A program made the position numbers and the translations under genes. DNA of 64,000 bases from UBA7236 sp964463165. GTDB taxonomy: Bacteria > Bacteroidota > Bacteroidia > Chitinophagales > BACL12. The stretch spans positions 62,001-126,000 of the forward strand of contig CAYXBK010000007.1 of the NCBI GenBank assembly GCA_964463165.1, given 5' to 3'. Positions 18,736 to 26,627 of this stretch are shown piece by piece. The first letter of the stretch is position 1; each line of letters opens with the position of its first letter. The notes under the pieces are model-generated. The model made no database searches. It was not told where the DNA came from and saw only the letters and a list, made by a program, of their open reading frames with translations.

Positions 18736-19707
18736 TTAAAACTTCCTGTGATCAATTTCTTTATACAATTGTTCTTCGGGTAAATTTTTAAAATAATCGT
18801 AAGTAATTTTTAATCCTTCACTGCGATTTATTTTCGGCTCCCAGTTTAATATTTTTTTCGCGAGTGAAATATCGGGCTGACGTTGTTTCGGATCATCAAC
18901 AGGTAAATCGGTATGAATGATTTTTTGTGTTGTGCCGGTGAGTTTAATTATTTCTTCCGCAAATTCATTAATTGTTATTTCATCCGGATTGCCGAGATTC
19001 ACCGGATGCGCATAATCACTCAATAACAATTTATAGATCCCGTCGATTAAATCATCCACAAAACAAAATGAACGTGTTTGTGTGCCGTCGCCGAAAACAG
19101 TTAAATCTTCACCACGCAATGCCTGACCGATAAATGCAGGTAACACTCTGCCGTCGTTTAACCGCATGCGTGGGCCGTAGGTATTAAATATTCTCGCAAT
19201 TCTGGTTTCTAATTTATGATATGTATGATACGCCATTGTAATTGCTTCCTGAAAACGCTTTGCTTCATCATACACACCACGTGGCCCGACAGGATTTACA
19301 TTGCCCCAGTAATTTTCATTTTGCGGATGGACCTGCGGATCTCCATATACTTCACTTGTGGATGCAACTAAAATTCTCGCATTTTTTGCTTTTGCCAATC
19401 CGAGTAAATTATGTGTGCCGAGTGAGCCGACTTTTAATGTCTGGATGGGGATTTTTAAATAATCGATTGGAGATGCGGGTGAGGCAAAATGCAGAATATA
19501 ATCCAGGTCTCCCGGCACATGCACAAATTTTGAAACGTCGTGGTGGAAATATTCAAATTCTTCAAGGTGAAATAAATGCTCGATATTTTTTTTATCGCCG
19601 GTAATTAAATTATCCATACCAATCACACGATATCCTTCTCGTATAAACCGATCGCATAAATGTGACCCTAAAAATCCTGCTGCTCCTGTAATGAGAATTC
19701 GTTTCAT
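18736..19707 (-). CDS. UDP-glucuronate decarboxylase (UDP-xylose synthase), SDR family
   Basis: The 323-residue protein has the N-terminal Rossmann motif TGAAGFLGSHLCDRF (GxxGxxG), the substrate block HFASPASPIDYLKIPIQTLKVGS typical of UDP-xylose synthases, ASTSEVYGDP, and the catalytic Tyr-Lys pair in YDEAKRFQE (near residue 145). It converts UDP-glucuronate to UDP-xylose with bound NAD. The gene for UDP-glucose dehydrogenase, which makes UDP-glucuronate, is next upstream on the same strand at 20006. Together they supply UDP-xylose for surface polysaccharide. Confidence 0.93.
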   Translation of the reverse strand: MKRILITGAAGFLGSHLCDRFIREGYRVIGMDNLITGDKKNIEHLFHLEEFEYFHHDVSKFVHVPGDLDYILHFASPASPIDYLKIPIQTLKVGSLGTHNLLGLAKAKNARILVASTSEVYGDPQVHPQNENYWGNVNPVGPRGVYDEAKRFQEAITMAYHTYHKLETRIARIFNTYGPRMRLNDGRVLPAFIGQALRGEDLTVFGDGTQTRSFCFVDDLIDGIYKLLLSDYAHPVNLGNPDEITINEFAEEIIKLTGTTQKIIHTDLPVDDPKQRQPDISLAKKILNWEPKINRSEGLKITYDYFKNLPEEQLYKEIDHRKF

Positions 19708-19740
19708 TTTTTGATTTGCAATTTAATTGTTTGTCCGCTT

Positions 19741-19992
19741 ACTTTTTTCCTTGATGAAAAAAGTAACAAAAAAATCAAGAAAAAACGATGCTGCCACGCG
19801 GCATAATCACCCCGCCAGCCGTTTTTTCATGCCACCCGCAACTCTTAATAAAATTTATTCATAATTGAGGGGCGTTATTCAAGATCGAGGTTTATCTGCG
19901 CAAATCCCCGCCTGAATCACCAGTCGGGTAGGCGTTTAATCCGTTCCATCCCTGCCGGCCGACGCTCAGCCATGTGCTGCGGCAGGCGGGCG
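19741..19992. repeat. Repeat-rich gap: A/T-rich inverted repeats and a CCTGCCGGCCGACG element
   Basis: This gap (19708-20005) has no gene. It holds ACTTTTTTC/GAAAAAAGT (19741-19749, 19756-19764) followed by AACAAAAAAATCAAG, and a second pair GAAAAAACG/CGTTTTTTC (19779-19787, 19820-19828). Such text resembles extragenic repeats I associate with Bacteroidota. At 19951-19992 is CCTGCCGGCCGACGCT-CAGCCAT...GGCAGGCGGGCG, with a near-identical copy at 23742-23782 and a start of another at 63987. Confidence 0.7.
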
Positions 19993-20005
19993 TGTTCCTT
20001 GTATT

Positions 20006-21316
20006 TCAGGAAATTAATTTCCGTCCAATACTATCATAATAAAACCCTTGCTCTTCCATCTCCGAAAGTTCAAACAAATTCCTCCCATCAAATATTACCG
20101 GTAATTTCATCAACTTTTTCATTGCATCAAAATCAGGTGTGCGGAAAACACTCCATTCGGTTACAATAATTAATGCATCGGCATCATTTAAAACTTCGAG
20201 TTGATTATTGCCGTATTGAATTTTATCGCCCAATTCTTTTTTTACATTTTGCATTGCTTCGGGATCGAAAGCGTGAATTGCGCATCCACGATTTAATAAT
20301 TCTTCGATAATATATAAAGCCGGTGCTTCGCGAATATCATCCGTATTCGGTTTAAATGCCAGGCCCCAGATTGCGAATTTTTTTCCTTTCAGATCTTCAC
20401 CGAATTTCTTTTTTATTTTATCAATTAAAATCACTCTTTGTTTTTCATTTACTTCCATCACCGATTTCAAAACTTTAAATGCATAACCGGACTGATTTGC
20501 CATTTGATGCAATGCTTTCACATCTTTCGGAAAACAACTGCCGCCATATCCTGCACCCGGAAATAAAAATCGTTTTCCAATCCTCGAATCACTGCCGATC
20601 CCTTTGCGCACCGCATCCACATCTGCACCTAATAATTCACAGAGGTTTGCAATTTCATTCATGAAGGTGATTTTGGTGGCAAGAAAAGAATTCGCTGCAT
20701 ATTTCGTGAGCTCCGCACTTTTTTCATCCATAAATATTACTGGATTTCCCTGGCGGACAAACGGCGCATACAAACGATTTAATATTTCTTTTGCTTTTTC
20801 ACTTTCAGTACCAATTACCACACGTTCGGGTTTCATAAAATCTTCCACCGCCATTCCTTCACGTAAAAATTCCGGATTACTCACAACATCAAATTCGCAT
20901 TTACAATTTTTTGCAATGAGTGATTTTACTTTTTCGGCAGTGCCAACCGGAACCGTACTTTTATCAATTATGATTTTATAGGTAGAAATTATTTTTCCCA
21001 ATTCTTCGGCAACATCCAAAACATGTCTTAAATCTGCAGACCCATCTTCATTTGGCGGCGTAGGCAATGCAAGAAAAATAATATCCGAATGATCTACGGC
21101 ATATTTCAATTCGGTTGTAAAATGCAAATTGCCTTGTTTGATATTCCGGTGAAAAATTGTTTCCAGCCCGGGTTCATAAATCGGCACTTCACCGTTTTTC
21201 ATGCGTTCCACTTTCGCCGCATCAATATCCACGCAAATCACGTTATTGCCCGTTTCGGCAAAGCAGGTTCCGGTAACCAGGCCCACATAGCCGGTGCCGA
21301 TGACTGAGAGTTTCAT
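20006..21316 (-). CDS. ugd: UDP-glucose 6-dehydrogenase
   Basis: The 436-residue protein has an N-terminal NAD domain (GTGYVGLVTGTCFAETG), a central dimerisation helix region with NSFLATKITFMNEIANLCE, and the catalytic cysteine in GAGYGGSCFPKDV (about Cys261). The C-terminal UDP-binding domain starts with FAIWGLAFKPNTDDIREAPA. It oxidises UDP-glucose to UDP-glucuronate with two NAD+. It lies upstream of the UDP-xylose synthase, forming a two-step route. GDP-mannose dehydrogenase is less likely given that neighbour. Confidence 0.93.
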   Translation of the reverse strand: MKLSVIGTGYVGLVTGTCFAETGNNVICVDIDAAKVERMKNGEVPIYEPGLETIFHRNIKQGNLHFTTELKYAVDHSDIIFLALPTPPNEDGSADLRHVLDVAEELGKIISTYKIIIDKSTVPVGTAEKVKSLIAKNCKCEFDVVSNPEFLREGMAVEDFMKPERVVIGTESEKAKEILNRLYAPFVRQGNPVIFMDEKSAELTKYAANSFLATKITFMNEIANLCELLGADVDAVRKGIGSDSRIGKRFLFPGAGYGGSCFPKDVKALHQMANQSGYAFKVLKSVMEVNEKQRVILIDKIKKKFGEDLKGKKFAIWGLAFKPNTDDIREAPALYIIEELLNRGCAIHAFDPEAMQNVKKELGDKIQYGNNQLEVLNDADALIIVTEWSVFRTPDFDAMKKLMKLPVIFDGRNLFELSEMEEQGFYYDSIGRKLIS

Positions 21317-21344
21317 GGCGTAAAGGTAATGAAGGGATGAGGGG

Positions 21345-21420
21345 TTTGAAAGTACAGAGTTCGGAGTTTGAGGTTCGGTGTTCGGAGTTCAGCGTTCAGA
21401 GTTTGGGTTCCGGGTTTTAA
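21345..21420. repeat. Degenerate tandem 'GTTCGGAGTT' word repeat
   Basis: About seven imperfect copies of a 7-9-bp word (TTCGGAG / TTCAGAG / TTCGGTG) precede the YciI-like gene and follow the ugd start on the other strand, so they lie in the shared upstream region. Confidence 0.75.
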
Positions 21421-21471
21421 GATGGGATTTGAGGGAAGATATGTATTTTCGTTTTACAAGAAATGTATGTT

Positions 21472-21927
21472 ATGAAAAAAACCAATCTGATTATTTTATT
21501 TATGTTTTTTACGCTGATCGGATTTACGCAATCTGTGCGTCCGGGATATGATAAGCAATTAGCTGATTCGCTGGGTGCTGATCAGTATGGAATGAAAATG
21601 TATGCGCTGGTGATTTTAAAAACCGGAGATGCGGTTATACATGATCAGGTGCAGCGTGACAGCATCTTCAAAGCGCATTTAAATAATATCGTAAGCCTGG
21701 TTGAAGCGGGAAAATTAATTGTATCAGGCCCTTTATTTGAAAATGAAAAACAATACGAAGGCATTTTTATTTTTAACGCATCAATGAAAGAAACAGCCGA
21801 ATTATTAAAAACAGATCCGGCAATTCAGGCGGGATTGCTCAATACGGAACTTTATAACTGGTATGGATCTGCCGCATTACCGCTTTATTTAAAATATCAT
21901 GATAAAGTGCAGAAAGTAGATTTTTAA
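21472..21927 (+). CDS. Secreted YCII-related domain protein
   Basis: ATG 21472 gives a clean signal peptide (MKKTNLIILFMFFTLIGFTQ). An ATG at 21463 would add three residues. The mature part of about 130 residues has the YciI-like ferredoxin fold pattern: YALVILKTG, then RDSIFKAHLNNIVSLVEAGKLIVSGP, then EGIFIFNASMKETAELLKTDPAIQAG. Exported YciI-like proteins are common in Bacteroidota, but their role is unknown. Confidence 0.8.
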   Translation: MKKTNLIILFMFFTLIGFTQSVRPGYDKQLADSLGADQYGMKMYALVILKTGDAVIHDQVQRDSIFKAHLNNIVSLVEAGKLIVSGPLFENEKQYEGIFIFNASMKETAELLKTDPAIQAGLLNTELYNWYGSAALPLYLKYHDKVQKVDF

Positions 21928-21940
21928 AATATTAAATTGT

Positions 21941-21974
21941 TTTGACTGCGGAATTCCTGCATAATATATTTTTG
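21941..21974 (+). promoter_or_regulatory. Bacteroidota promoter for the GNAT gene
   Basis: TTTG (21941-21944), a 22-base spacer and an exact -7 box TATTTTTG (21967-21974) match the Bacteroidota sigma consensus. The ATG at 21979 is 4 bases after the box, so the transcript is probably leaderless. Confidence 0.65.
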
Positions 21975-21978
21975 CAAA

Positions 21979-22437
21979 ATGATACGTCTCATCCGCACAA
22001 GTTCCGATGATGAAAATTTTATTTTACTCGTAAAGCAACTCGACAAATACCTCGCAAAAATAAATGGCGAGCAACATGGATTTTATGATCAATTCAACAA
22101 GGTAGATAAAATTAAAAATATTGTTTTGGTTTATGAAAATGGTCAGCCGGTTGGTTGTGGTGGAATAAAACAATATGATAATGAACTAATGGAAATCAAA
22201 CGCATGTATACCTTACCGGAAAAAAGAGGAAAAGGGATTGCAACACTTCTTTTAAATGAACTTGAAAAATGGGCAGCGGAATTATCTTTTAAAAAATGTA
22301 TTCTCGAAACAGGCAAACAACTCACAGATGCAATATCACTTTATGAAAAGAATGGTTATAAACTCATCCCGAATTACGGCCAATATGCGGGAGTGGAAAA
22401 TAGTGTTTGTTTTGAGAAGATGATTAAACCGAAATGA
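21979..22437 (+). CDS. GNAT family N-acetyltransferase
   Basis: The 152-residue protein has the acetyl-CoA-binding motif LPEKRGKGIATLLLNELEKWA (R/Q-x-x-G-x-G/A type) and a downstream N-G-Y-K-L-I-P-N-Y-G-Q-Y block of GNAT enzymes. It transfers acetyl from acetyl-CoA to an unknown amine. It has its own promoter and probably no 5' leader. Confidence 0.88.
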   Translation: MIRLIRTSSDDENFILLVKQLDKYLAKINGEQHGFYDQFNKVDKIKNIVLVYENGQPVGCGGIKQYDNELMEIKRMYTLPEKRGKGIATLLLNELEKWAAELSFKKCILETGKQLTDAISLYEKNGYKLIPNYGQYAGVENSVCFEKMIKPK

Positions 22438-22481
22438 TTAAATGGTTAAAACCATTTTGTGATAATTGAATTTGTTTTTTA

Positions 22482-22612
22482 CCCACGACTGAAATCGTGG
22501 GCTATGGTCGTGGGCTAGAGTCACGGGCTGAATCATGCGCCAGGTTACAGATAATTTATTCTTCGTCGATTTCTCCCTTCTCCCTTCTCACTTCTTCCTT
22601 CTCAATTACTCC
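22482..22612. repeat. REP-like CCCACGACT hairpin and a TCTCCCTTC word tract
   Basis: CCCACGACTGAAATCGTGGG (22482-22501) is a hairpin, followed by partial copies (GTCGTGGGC, GTCACGGGC). The same type occurs at 56437-56456. At 22568-22612 a tandem TCTCCCTTC word (about five copies) reaches into the gap before the prfA stop. Confidence 0.75.
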
Positions 22613-23705
22613 CCACTTTCATCTTCTCCGCATTTTCTGCGACCTGTAATGCATCTAATAATTCATCAATATTTCCATTCATGAAATCGGGTAAATTATA
22701 AATGGTGTAATTAATTCTATGATCGGTTACACGGCTTTGCGGAAAATTATATGTGCGGATTTTTGCGGAACGATCACCTGTAGATACGAGCGTTTTTCTT
22801 GCTTTGGAAATTTTATCCATGTGCTCGTTGTAGAATTTTTCATAAATGCGTGTGCGCAACACTTTCAATGCTTTTTCGCGGTTTTTTATTTGTGAACGTT
22901 CGTCCTGGCATTCTGCAATTAATCCGGTTGGCAAATGCGTCATGCGTACTGCAGATTCGGTTCTGTTCACATGCTGACCACCCGCACCACTCGCACGAAA
23001 TACATCCACTTTAATATCGCCCATATTTATTTCGACATCAAATTCTTCCGCTTCGGGTAAAACAGCAACCGTTGCTGCAGATGTATGCACACGCCCCTGC
23101 GATTCTGTTTCCGGAACACGCTGTACACGATGCACGCCGCTTTCGTATTTTAATTTACCGTATACTCCAGAGCTTGCCGAAGGATGGCCTGACGAAGGCC
23201 CCTCTACTTCAATCACAACTTCCTTATATCCGCCTTTATCCGATCCGTTCGTATTCATCACTTCCGTTTTCCACCCCTGCTTATTGCAATAGCGCATATA
23301 CATATCAAATAAATCGGCGGCAAATAATGCAGCTTCATCACCACCTGTTCCCGCACGAATTTCGATGATGGCATTTTTTTCATCTTCGGGATCTTTCGGA
23401 ATTAATAATTGTTTTATTTCTTCTTCGATCTCTTCTTTTTTTATTTCCAGCTCATTGATTTCCTGTTTTGCCATCTCACGCATTTCATCATCTTTTTCCG
23501 TATTTAGAAGATGTTTGCTGTCGGCATAATTACTTAAAATGAGTTTATATTTTTCAAATGCTTCCACCACAGGTTCCATATCGCGGTAATCTTTATTGAG
23601 CGATTTAAACCGCTTCATATCCGCAATAATTTCCGGATCGCTCAGTTGCTCCTGAATATTGAGCCAGCGCTCTTTGATTGCCTGCAATTTAGAAATCAGA
23701 TCCAT
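22602..23705 (-). CDS. prfA: Peptide chain release factor 1, with a repeat-derived insertion
   Basis: I choose ATG 23705 (MDLISKLQAIKERW); an upstream frame extension to 23765 reads through a repeat element and is not family-like. The protein has the RF1 PCRF region (RAGTGGDEAALFAADLFDMY), the conserved YESGVHRVQRVPETESQGRVHTS, and the GGQ peptide-release motif (GAGGQHVNRTES, about residues 235-245). It recognises UAA/UAG. Between ...VIEVEG and VYGKLKYESG there are 11 residues, PSSGHPSASSG, where most RF1s have about two. Their DNA (23166-23198) matches the CCTTCGGCAAGCTC repeat found in the gap at 23881. Confidence 0.95.
   Translation of the reverse strand: MDLISKLQAIKERWLNIQEQLSDPEIIADMKRFKSLNKDYRDMEPVVEAFEKYKLILSNYADSKHLLNTEKDDEMREMAKQEINELEIKKEEIEEEIKQLLIPKDPEDEKNAIIEIRAGTGGDEAALFAADLFDMYMRYCNKQGWKTEVMNTNGSDKGGYKEVVIEVEGPSSGHPSASSGVYGKLKYESGVHRVQRVPETESQGRVHTSAATVAVLPEAEEFDVEINMGDIKVDVFRASGAGGQHVNRTESAVRMTHLPTGLIAECQDERSQIKNREKALKVLRTRIYEKFYNEHMDKISKARKTLVSTGDRSAKIRTYNFPQSRVTDHRINYTIYNLPDFMNGNIDELLDALQVAENAEKMKVGSN
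23166..23198 (-). repeat. Repeat-derived in-frame insert inside prfA
   Basis: On the coding strand this 33-bp segment contains CCTTCGTCAGG and CCTTCGGCAAGCTCTGG. The second stretch matches the intergenic copy at 23883-23899 (CCTTCGGCAAGCTCAGG) at all but one base. It encodes PSSGHPSASSG, in a loop where RF1s elsewhere are shorter. The frame and the flanking conserved residues are intact. Confidence 0.7.
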
Positions 23706-23741
23706 TTGAGATGTAAAATTAAAAGGAAAAATTAAAAGGAA

Positions 23742-23782
23742 CCTGCCGGCCGACGCTTGAGCCATTGCTTAGGCAGGCAGGC
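23742..23782. repeat. Dispersed CCTGCCGGCCGACG element upstream of prfA
   Basis: CCTGCCGGCCGACGCTTGAGCCAT...GGCAGGCAGGCG aligns over its whole length of about 42 bp with 19951-19992, differing by a few bases and small gaps. Its ends (CCTGCC / GGCAGG) are complementary, so it can form a hairpin in RNA. Confidence 0.75.
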
Positions 23783-23880
23783 GCTGATGACGCTGATGAA
23801 GCAGTTTTGCACTGATTTTATTGCCTAATGTAGAATTTAATATCAATAAATTCAGGTTCAATTGTTTTTTATTAAGAAAT

Positions 23881-23981
23881 GCCCTTCGGCAAGCTCAGGG
23901 TGACAATCTTTTTAGGAGAAAATTTAATTTAAAAGCGAAAGTCATGGTGAGCTTGTCGAAAGTCATGGTGAACTTGTCGAA
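23881..23981. repeat. CTTCGGCAAGCTCAGGGTGAC element and two tandem GTCATGGTGAGCTTGTCGAA copies
   Basis: CCTTCGGCAAGCTCAGGGTGAC starts at 23883. GTCATGGTGAGCTTGTCGAA (23941-23960) and GTCATGGTGAACTTGTCGAA (23962-23981) are direct repeats with a 21-bp period. Their GAGCTTGTCGAA core is roughly complementary to the first copy. Elements of this wording are widespread extragenic repeats in many bacteria. Confidence 0.75.
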
Positions 23982-23984
23982 CCA

Positions 23985-24782
23985 TTATTTCTTCAAAACA
24001 ATAATTGCATTCTTTGTCCTGTAAAATTCAAACCCCGGCTGAAAATTCACCTGCAATATTTCAGGATCAGAAATTTTTGAAGATTCAGTTCCGGTTGCAC
24101 CAAGATCGTGATATTGAATTTCATCACCTGAAATAAAAACGATTTTATCGGCGATGATTTGTGCGAACGAATCTCCGGTTAGATCGTAACTTGTGATATA
24201 AGATGAAAAAATATCAAATACCGAAACACCGAGAACAGGATCGAAGAGATATAATTTTTGTCCGGATGCAATTATTTGATACGGATCCGGTGTTGCATCA
24301 AACAACTGATCGAACACTTCACTTTCATTTATTTTATTTCCCCGTTCATCGAGCTGAATAATTTTCCGTGATAATTCATCAAAAATCCAGATATGGTCGC
24401 CCTGTTCTTCCTTGCAGGCGACAAGCGGTTTATAATAATTTCCGGTTTGGGGCGAATTGAATTGGAGCACACTCAGTGCGGCCAATTGTTTATCCAGCAA
24501 AACAATGGAACTGTAGTCCGGATATAAAACCAAAATTTTTAAAGGGTTGGATGCATCAATATATTTCGGTGTGCCGAGTTGTTTGTTGCTGTATGTGATT
24601 GAGTCTTTTGTGAGGACATTGTATTTCACAATTTCATTCTGATAGTTGATGAAATAAATGTTCTGATACTGGTCGGTGGTGAAATAAGAAGCATGGACAT
24701 CGAGTTTGCAAATCAGGCTATCCTGAGCAAACGAATGGGTAAAGTTGAAAATAAATAAAATGAAAATGAATTGTTTCATCAT
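23985..24782 (-). CDS. Secreted protein, beta-propeller-like, unknown function
   Basis: The 265-residue protein has a signal peptide (about 1-20, ...HSFAQD). The rest is beta-rich with repeated patterns such as DQYQNIYFINYQNEIVKYN, DHIWIFDELSRKIIQLDERGN and KLYLFDPVLGVSVFD, reminiscent of propeller blades. I cannot name a specific family. It has no sorting domain or lipobox. It ends next to tandem repeats and is followed by prfA on the same strand. Confidence 0.7.
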   Translation of the reverse strand: MMKQFIFILFIFNFTHSFAQDSLICKLDVHASYFTTDQYQNIYFINYQNEIVKYNVLTKDSITYSNKQLGTPKYIDASNPLKILVLYPDYSSIVLLDKQLAALSVLQFNSPQTGNYYKPLVACKEEQGDHIWIFDELSRKIIQLDERGNKINESEVFDQLFDATPDPYQIIASGQKLYLFDPVLGVSVFDIFSSYITSYDLTGDSFAQIIADKIVFISGDEIQYHDLGATGTESSKISDPEILQVNFQPGFEFYRTKNAIIVLKK

Positions 24783-24804
24783 TAAAACAAAAATTAAAAT
24801 TACC

Positions 24805-25030
24805 TTTTTATGTTGAGATTGCGGATCAGGTCTGCAATGACTTTGACTTCCTTCCAGAGATTATTTTAACTAATAACTTAAAGTCATCCCGGCTTGACCC
24901 GGGATTTTTTATGTTGAGATTGCTGATCAGGTCGTCCGCAATGACTTTGATTTTCTTAGTGAGATTATTTTCTAATTAAAACTTAATGTCATCCCGGGCT
25001 TGACCCGGGATCTCTTAGCACGAGATTGCG
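24805..25030. repeat. Tandem 101-bp repeat carrying GTCATCCCGGGCTTGACCCG palindromes
   Basis: ATGTTGAGATTG starts at 24810 and again at 24911 (period 101 bp). Each unit contains ATCAGGTC..GCAATGACTTTGA and ends in a palindrome, GTCATCCCGG-CTTGACCCGG (from 24883) and GTCATCCCGGGCTTGACCCG (from 24988). A third, partial copy (GAGATTGCGAATCAAATCAGC) follows. The remaining gap to 25125 carries a TCTCTGCGTCTCTGCGTC word repeat (about 25095-25117). There is no gene in 24783-25125. Confidence 0.8.
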
Positions 25031-25125
25031 AATCAAATCAGCATTAACAAGAAATAATTTATTCTTATCGTCTTAGCGCCTTGGTGTGAATTTTTTTCTC
25101 TGCGTCTCTGCGTCTCCCTGTAAAT

Positions 25126-25872
25126 TTATTTCTCAAAATACTTCAACTCAATTTTCTCCCCATCAAACACCGCATATGAATTATACGTGATCCAATCCCC
25201 TAAATTAATAAACGTCGAATACCTGCCAATCGGTATTTGAATTGCAATATGCCGGTGTCCGAATAAAAAATAATCAACATGTTCTTTCTTCAGGATATCT
25301 TTTGCAAATAATATCTGCCATTCTTTACCTTCCCCTAAAAATTTTTCTTCCTGATTTGCATGACGGCTTGTGCCTGAAAAATAATGCCCGAGTTTAAAAG
25401 CGATATAAGGATGCAATAACGAAAATAACCATTGATTGAATTTGCTGTTGAATATTTTCTTCATGAATTTATAGCCGTTGTCGCCGGGGCCGATCCCATC
25501 GCCATGACCGATAAAAAATTTCTTACCGTTTGCTTCGAATTGAATTGGTTTTCTGTGCACGGGAATACCGAGTTCTTTTTCAAAATAACCAAACATCCAG
25601 AGATCATGATTGCCGGTGAACACCTGGATATCAATTCCTTTATCTTTTAAATTGGCGAGCTTGCCGAGTAAGCGCACATATCCTTTCGGTACTACATATT
25701 TATATTCAAACCAGAAATCAAATAAATCTCCAAGAAGAAAAATTTGTTTCGCATCATCTTCAATGGAATATAACCAGCGCACAATTCTTTTTTCACGTTC
25801 GAGGCTGGTATCGTGATCAGGAATACCGAGATGAAAATCTGAAGCAAAATAAATATTAGTCCGTTGATTCAT
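25126..25872 (-). CDS. lpxH: UDP-2,3-diacylglucosamine diphosphatase, LpxH type
   Basis: The 248-residue metallophosphoesterase has all the expected metal-binding blocks in order: ASDFHLG, GDLFDFW, GNHDLW, HGDG and GHRH. The FDFWFEY and SRHANQEEK segments are typical of the Bacteroidota LpxH group. The enzyme hydrolyses UDP-2,3-diacylglucosamine to lipid X in lipid A synthesis at the inner membrane. Its start overlaps the stop of the LutC-like gene by 17 bases, so the two are translationally linked. Confidence 0.9.
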   Translation of the reverse strand: MNQRTNIYFASDFHLGIPDHDTSLEREKRIVRWLYSIEDDAKQIFLLGDLFDFWFEYKYVVPKGYVRLLGKLANLKDKGIDIQVFTGNHDLWMFGYFEKELGIPVHRKPIQFEANGKKFFIGHGDGIGPGDNGYKFMKKIFNSKFNQWLFSLLHPYIAFKLGHYFSGTSRHANQEEKFLGEGKEWQILFAKDILKKEHVDYFLFGHRHIAIQIPIGRYSTFINLGDWITYNSYAVFDGEKIELKYFEK

Positions 25873-26530
25873 TCATCCATTGAATTGGGAAATTATCAAT
25901 CAGGAACACATATACTTCCCGCGGGCCATGGGCACCGAGTACCAATGTTTTTTCAATATCCGCAGTACGGCTCGGGCCGGTATTTAAATTCACCATGGAT
26001 GGGAAATTACCATCGTATTTTTTGCGCACCATGGCAATCCCTTCATGAATATCCAGAACAATTTGTTTTGTTGATGCAATTACAATATTTACAGAAGGAA
26101 ATATCGGTAATGTTCTGCCGCTTGCCTGTTTGCTTGAAATAATAATACTGCCCGTTCTTGCAACCAATGCTTCACACGTCACAATGCTCACCTCCGATTT
26201 TGTAACAGGGATCTCCGTTTCATAATTAATAAATGCCTGCCTGTCGAACAGTGCATGTAATTCAGGCTCAAAGCAGCTAATGTTTTTTAAATCTTTCTGA
26301 CCGATTAATTCTTTCAGAGCATCAACACATTCTTTTTCATTTTCACAAAAAACAAATTCGCCATTCACTTTCAAAAATTCCTGAGCGAATAAAATTTCGA
26401 GTGGTTCATTTTCGATATTGTAAATATTATCGTTTGATTCCAGATTCGGAAACGGCTGTTTATTCTGATGCAAAAGTGCACTGCGAACGCTGCTGAGAAT
26501 TTTTTCTTTTGATGATAACATTTTGGCCAT
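25856..26530 (-). CDS. LUD domain protein, LutC-like
   Basis: The 224-residue LUD-domain protein starts MAKMLSSKEKILSSVRSAL. Its conserved blocks are SIVTCEALVARTGSIIISS, LPSVNIVIAS-type PSVNIVIASTKQIV and the GPSRTADIEKTLVLGAHGP signature of LutC. LutC works with LutA and LutB in L-lactate oxidation, but neither is nearby. A GlcD-type oxidase is at 37785. Its 3' end overlaps lpxH by 17 bases. The gene starts about 100 bases beyond the ftsH terminator. Confidence 0.85.
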   Translation of the reverse strand: MAKMLSSKEKILSSVRSALLHQNKQPFPNLESNDNIYNIENEPLEILFAQEFLKVNGEFVFCENEKECVDALKELIGQKDLKNISCFEPELHALFDRQAFINYETEIPVTKSEVSIVTCEALVARTGSIIISSKQASGRTLPIFPSVNIVIASTKQIVLDIHEGIAMVRKKYDGNFPSMVNLNTGPSRTADIEKTLVLGAHGPREVYVFLIDNFPIQWMNESTD

Positions 26531-26564
26531 ACCCTCTGCGATGATCTCTTTGGGAGTTTTTTAA

Positions 26565-26607
26565 AATTAAAAAAGGTTTGACAAATTTCTACAATTTATC
26601 AAACCTT
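26565..26607 (-). terminator. Rho-independent terminator of ftsH
   Basis: Arms AAGGTTTGACAAATT (26573-26587) and AATTTATCAAACCTT (26593-26607) pair over 15 bp with one mismatch and a TCTAC loop. On the minus strand the stem is followed by a run of six T. It lies 21 bases after the ftsH stop. Confidence 0.85.
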
Positions 26608-26627
26608 GTCCTATCATTTATAAACAA

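Noticed and set aside
23706..23765. Upstream extension of prfA (20 more residues)
   Set aside because: The extension translates the CCTGCCGGCCGACG element and is not seen in RF1 proteins.
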